Shown: positions 62,175 to 64,000 of the stretch, piece by piece
Numbering within the stretch: the first letter of the stretch is position 1
Layout of the letters: each line of letters opens with the position of its first letter
Assembly: GCF_024713945.1 (NCBI RefSeq)
Contig: NC_134677.1
Span: 3,785,001 to 3,849,000 of the forward strand
Length of the DNA: 64,000 nt
Direction of reading: 5' to 3'
From: Dermatophagoides farinae
Lineage: Eukaryota; Arthropoda; Arachnida; Sarcoptiformes; Pyroglyphidae
The notes under the pieces: model-generated
Databases searched by the model: none
What the model was told of the DNA's origin: nothing
Seen by the model: only the letters and a program-made list of their open reading frames with translations
Translations under genes and position numbers: made by a program

Positions 62175-64000
62175 ATGAATATCATCATACAGGAACAAGA
62201 TTCCAAATCAAAAATGAATTCAAATAACAACTATAATAGTGATGATAGTGATATAAATCTACTGAACAACAACAACAACAATAATAATAATAATAATCCA
62301 ATGAAAAGTATCATAGATAACACAAAGACGACAAGAGAATCACCGATGAAGGACGATATAAATTATCAGAATAATCAGAATAATAATAATACAACTGATC
62401 TTCAAGTGCAATCATCCTCATCATCGGCCAATAATAGTCAAATATTTGGCACACCCATCACAATCACCAATGAAACTATATATGAATTTGGTAGCCATTT
62501 TGAGAATCCATCACATGTGATCAGCGAAAAGGTATTTGATTGATTGAGTTCAAATTCGATTGATGAAATTGTGTCATTGTAATAATGACTTTTGTTTATA
62601 TGTATGAATGTAGGTGCAAAATTTGGCATCACAAATCTATAATGAATTGCAAAAAATTCTTACTCGTTATAATGATGATGAAGAAGCAGTTAATGGTCTA
62701 ATGCCATTGATAGTCAATGTTCTCGAAAGTTTGGATCTAGCATTGATTGAGAATCAACAGCTACAGGTCGATCTGGAATTATGTAAAGATGATAATGAAC
62801 AATTAGTGCAAGCATTTGAAAAAGAAAAACAGCACAAGAAAAAGATTGAACAACGTTTATTTGAATATGAATTCTCCACTGAAGAAGAGAAACAGCATTA
62901 CCAACAACATATTGATTCATTGGCCAATATTGTTAAAATGTTGGAGTTGAAGGCTAAAAATTCTTCTGATCATTGTAAGTGTTTGTGAAATTATGGAATT
63001 TTTTTTCTCAATCAAATTTCATCTGTTTTCATATTATCATTTTGATTATAGCCACCAGACTTGAAGAGAAGGAAAGCGAAATGAAAAAAGAATACTCAAA
63101 ATTACATGAAAGATATAACGAACTTCGACGTAGTCATTTTGATTTAATGGAAAGAGTCAAAATCATATTGGGCACTGATATGGACAATAAAGATCAAAGC
63201 CTTAAGGAACCACCAAATTTTTCTAATTTATCCGGTGTATTCCGTACTAATTTACAGAAATTTGTTTCAAATGAAGATAATATGGAAAATTATGACCTAA
63301 GCGGAATGAGCACAATGACACCCAGAGTTGATGATGATGATTCATTTATTCATTCGAATAATTCATTTGTCACATCTGCCGGTACATCTTCGTTATCGAA
63401 TCGTCAGGATCGATGGATCGAAACAGAAATGTCATATGATGATACCACCACCATTATTGAAGATGTCGAAGAATTACAAAAGGATAACAATAAAGATAAA
63501 AATAATCGTGATCAAAGTCTATCAGGTATTTTCAAAATCTTGATTTTTTTTAATCTTTTAAACTCTTTTCAACGTTTGCACTAATCACTTGCTTACCATG
63601 ATGTGAAAATTAAGGGAAATATGTTCATCCAAGTGAATATTCTACAAATGGTATTCATTGATTAATTTGCTTCAAATTTTTTCCTCATTTTTTTATCTCT
63701 TGTTTCACTTGCATCACAATTTTTGTGTCACTGTAACTAATTTAAAATTTATTTTTTTAGAAAATTTTTTCGGTATGGAAAAAGAAATTGAAAATTTAAT
63801 CACCGAAAATAATGAACTGATGGCGACGAAAAATGCATTGAATATTGTCAAAGATGATCTTATTGCCAAAGTGGATGAACTACAAAGTGATTTAGCCATG
63901 TGTAAAAATGAAATACAGCAACGTGAAGCTGTTCAGGAACGATTAAAATCGCGAATATCACAATTGGAAGAGGAATTGAAAAAGAATAAAGAAGAGCTAG
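62175..64000 (+). CDS. JIP3/JIP4 (sunday driver, SPAG9-type) scaffold, 5' part, cut at window end
   Basis: Five exons visible: 62175-62531, 62614-62974, 63052-63525, 63615-63650 (36 nt), 63761 to the window end. Phases agree at each junction (0, 1, 1, 1). JIP3/4 proteins link kinesin-1 light chain, dynein/dynactin and JNK-pathway kinases on moving vesicles, especially in axons. The first 100 residues are an Asn/Gln/Ser-rich extension not typical of the family. The RH1 domain follows: ISEKVQNLASQIYNEL, MPLIVNVLESLDLALIENQQ, then the first coiled coil (LEEKESEMKKEYSKLHERY), which binds kinesin and dynein parts in known members. A linker with acidic stretches and the 36-nt exon (GKYVHPSEYSTNG) leads to the second zipper (NFFGMEKEIENLI, NALNIVKDDLIAKVDEL), matching family leucine zipper II. 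The WD40-like C-terminus lies beyond the window. Confidence 0.93.
63615..63650 (+). other. 36-nt small exon of the JIP3/4 gene
   Basis: Bounded by TTAAG acceptor and GTATTC donor. It keeps phase 1 on both sides and encodes KYVHPSEYSTN. Skipping it would leave the frame intact, so it may be alternatively spliced. The acceptor is not strongly pyrimidine-rich. Confidence 0.65.

Overview
The window looks like nuclear DNA of a small arthropod, most likely an acariform (dust-mite-like) mite. It is strongly AT-rich and full of short microsatellites. Its genes are compact and intron-poor, with GT-AG introns of mostly 56-82 nt, and its proteins align with animal families: Nup133, SRP54, hnRNP L/smooth, JIP3/4, BAG2, TMEM62, MOCS3, ZNRD2 and an InaF-motif protein. 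The mite assignment is inference; no species marker was identified. There is no bacterial operon structure, CRISPR array or convincing mobile element.

The window has two halves. Positions 1 to about 36.7 kb are a gene-poor, microsatellite-rich tract. It holds two confident loci: a miR-124 hairpin at about 12.6 kb (+), with a mature arm I read as identical to the fly sequence as I remember it, and an intronless OST3/OST6-like gene at 26.8-28.1 kb (+) that has lost the usual redox CXXC. A possible terminal coding exon with a poly(A) signal sits at 31.0-31.1 kb.

From 36.7 kb on, genes are packed on both strands. In order: two divergently transcribed four-helix membrane proteins that look like paralogues of an unrecognised family (36.7-38.2 kb minus, 39.6-40.7 kb plus); MOCS3/UBA4 with a presequence-like N-terminus (+); TMEM62-like metallophosphoesterase, 6 exons (+); two tandem cystatins (+); a BAG2-like co-chaperone regulator, 3 exons (-); an InaF-motif membrane protein (+); NUP133, 4 exons (-), sharing a promoter interval of about 110 bp with ZNRD2 (+); hnRNP L/smooth, 9 or 10 exons, lacking RRM1 (-); intronless SRP54 (-); and the first five exons of JIP3/JIP4 (+), cut by the window end.

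The genes are mostly unrelated housekeeping functions: nuclear pore, protein targeting, splicing, tRNA thiolation/Moco synthesis, chaperone regulation and kinesin cargo transport. The points most worth following are the miR-124 locus and its unknown host transcript, the divergent tetraspan pair, the CXXC-less OST3/6-like protein, the presequence on MOCS3, and the hnRNP L gene with no RRM1 and a probable 21-nt microexon. Exon boundaries were assigned by hand from GT/AG sites, reading-frame phase and family similarity. No search was run.
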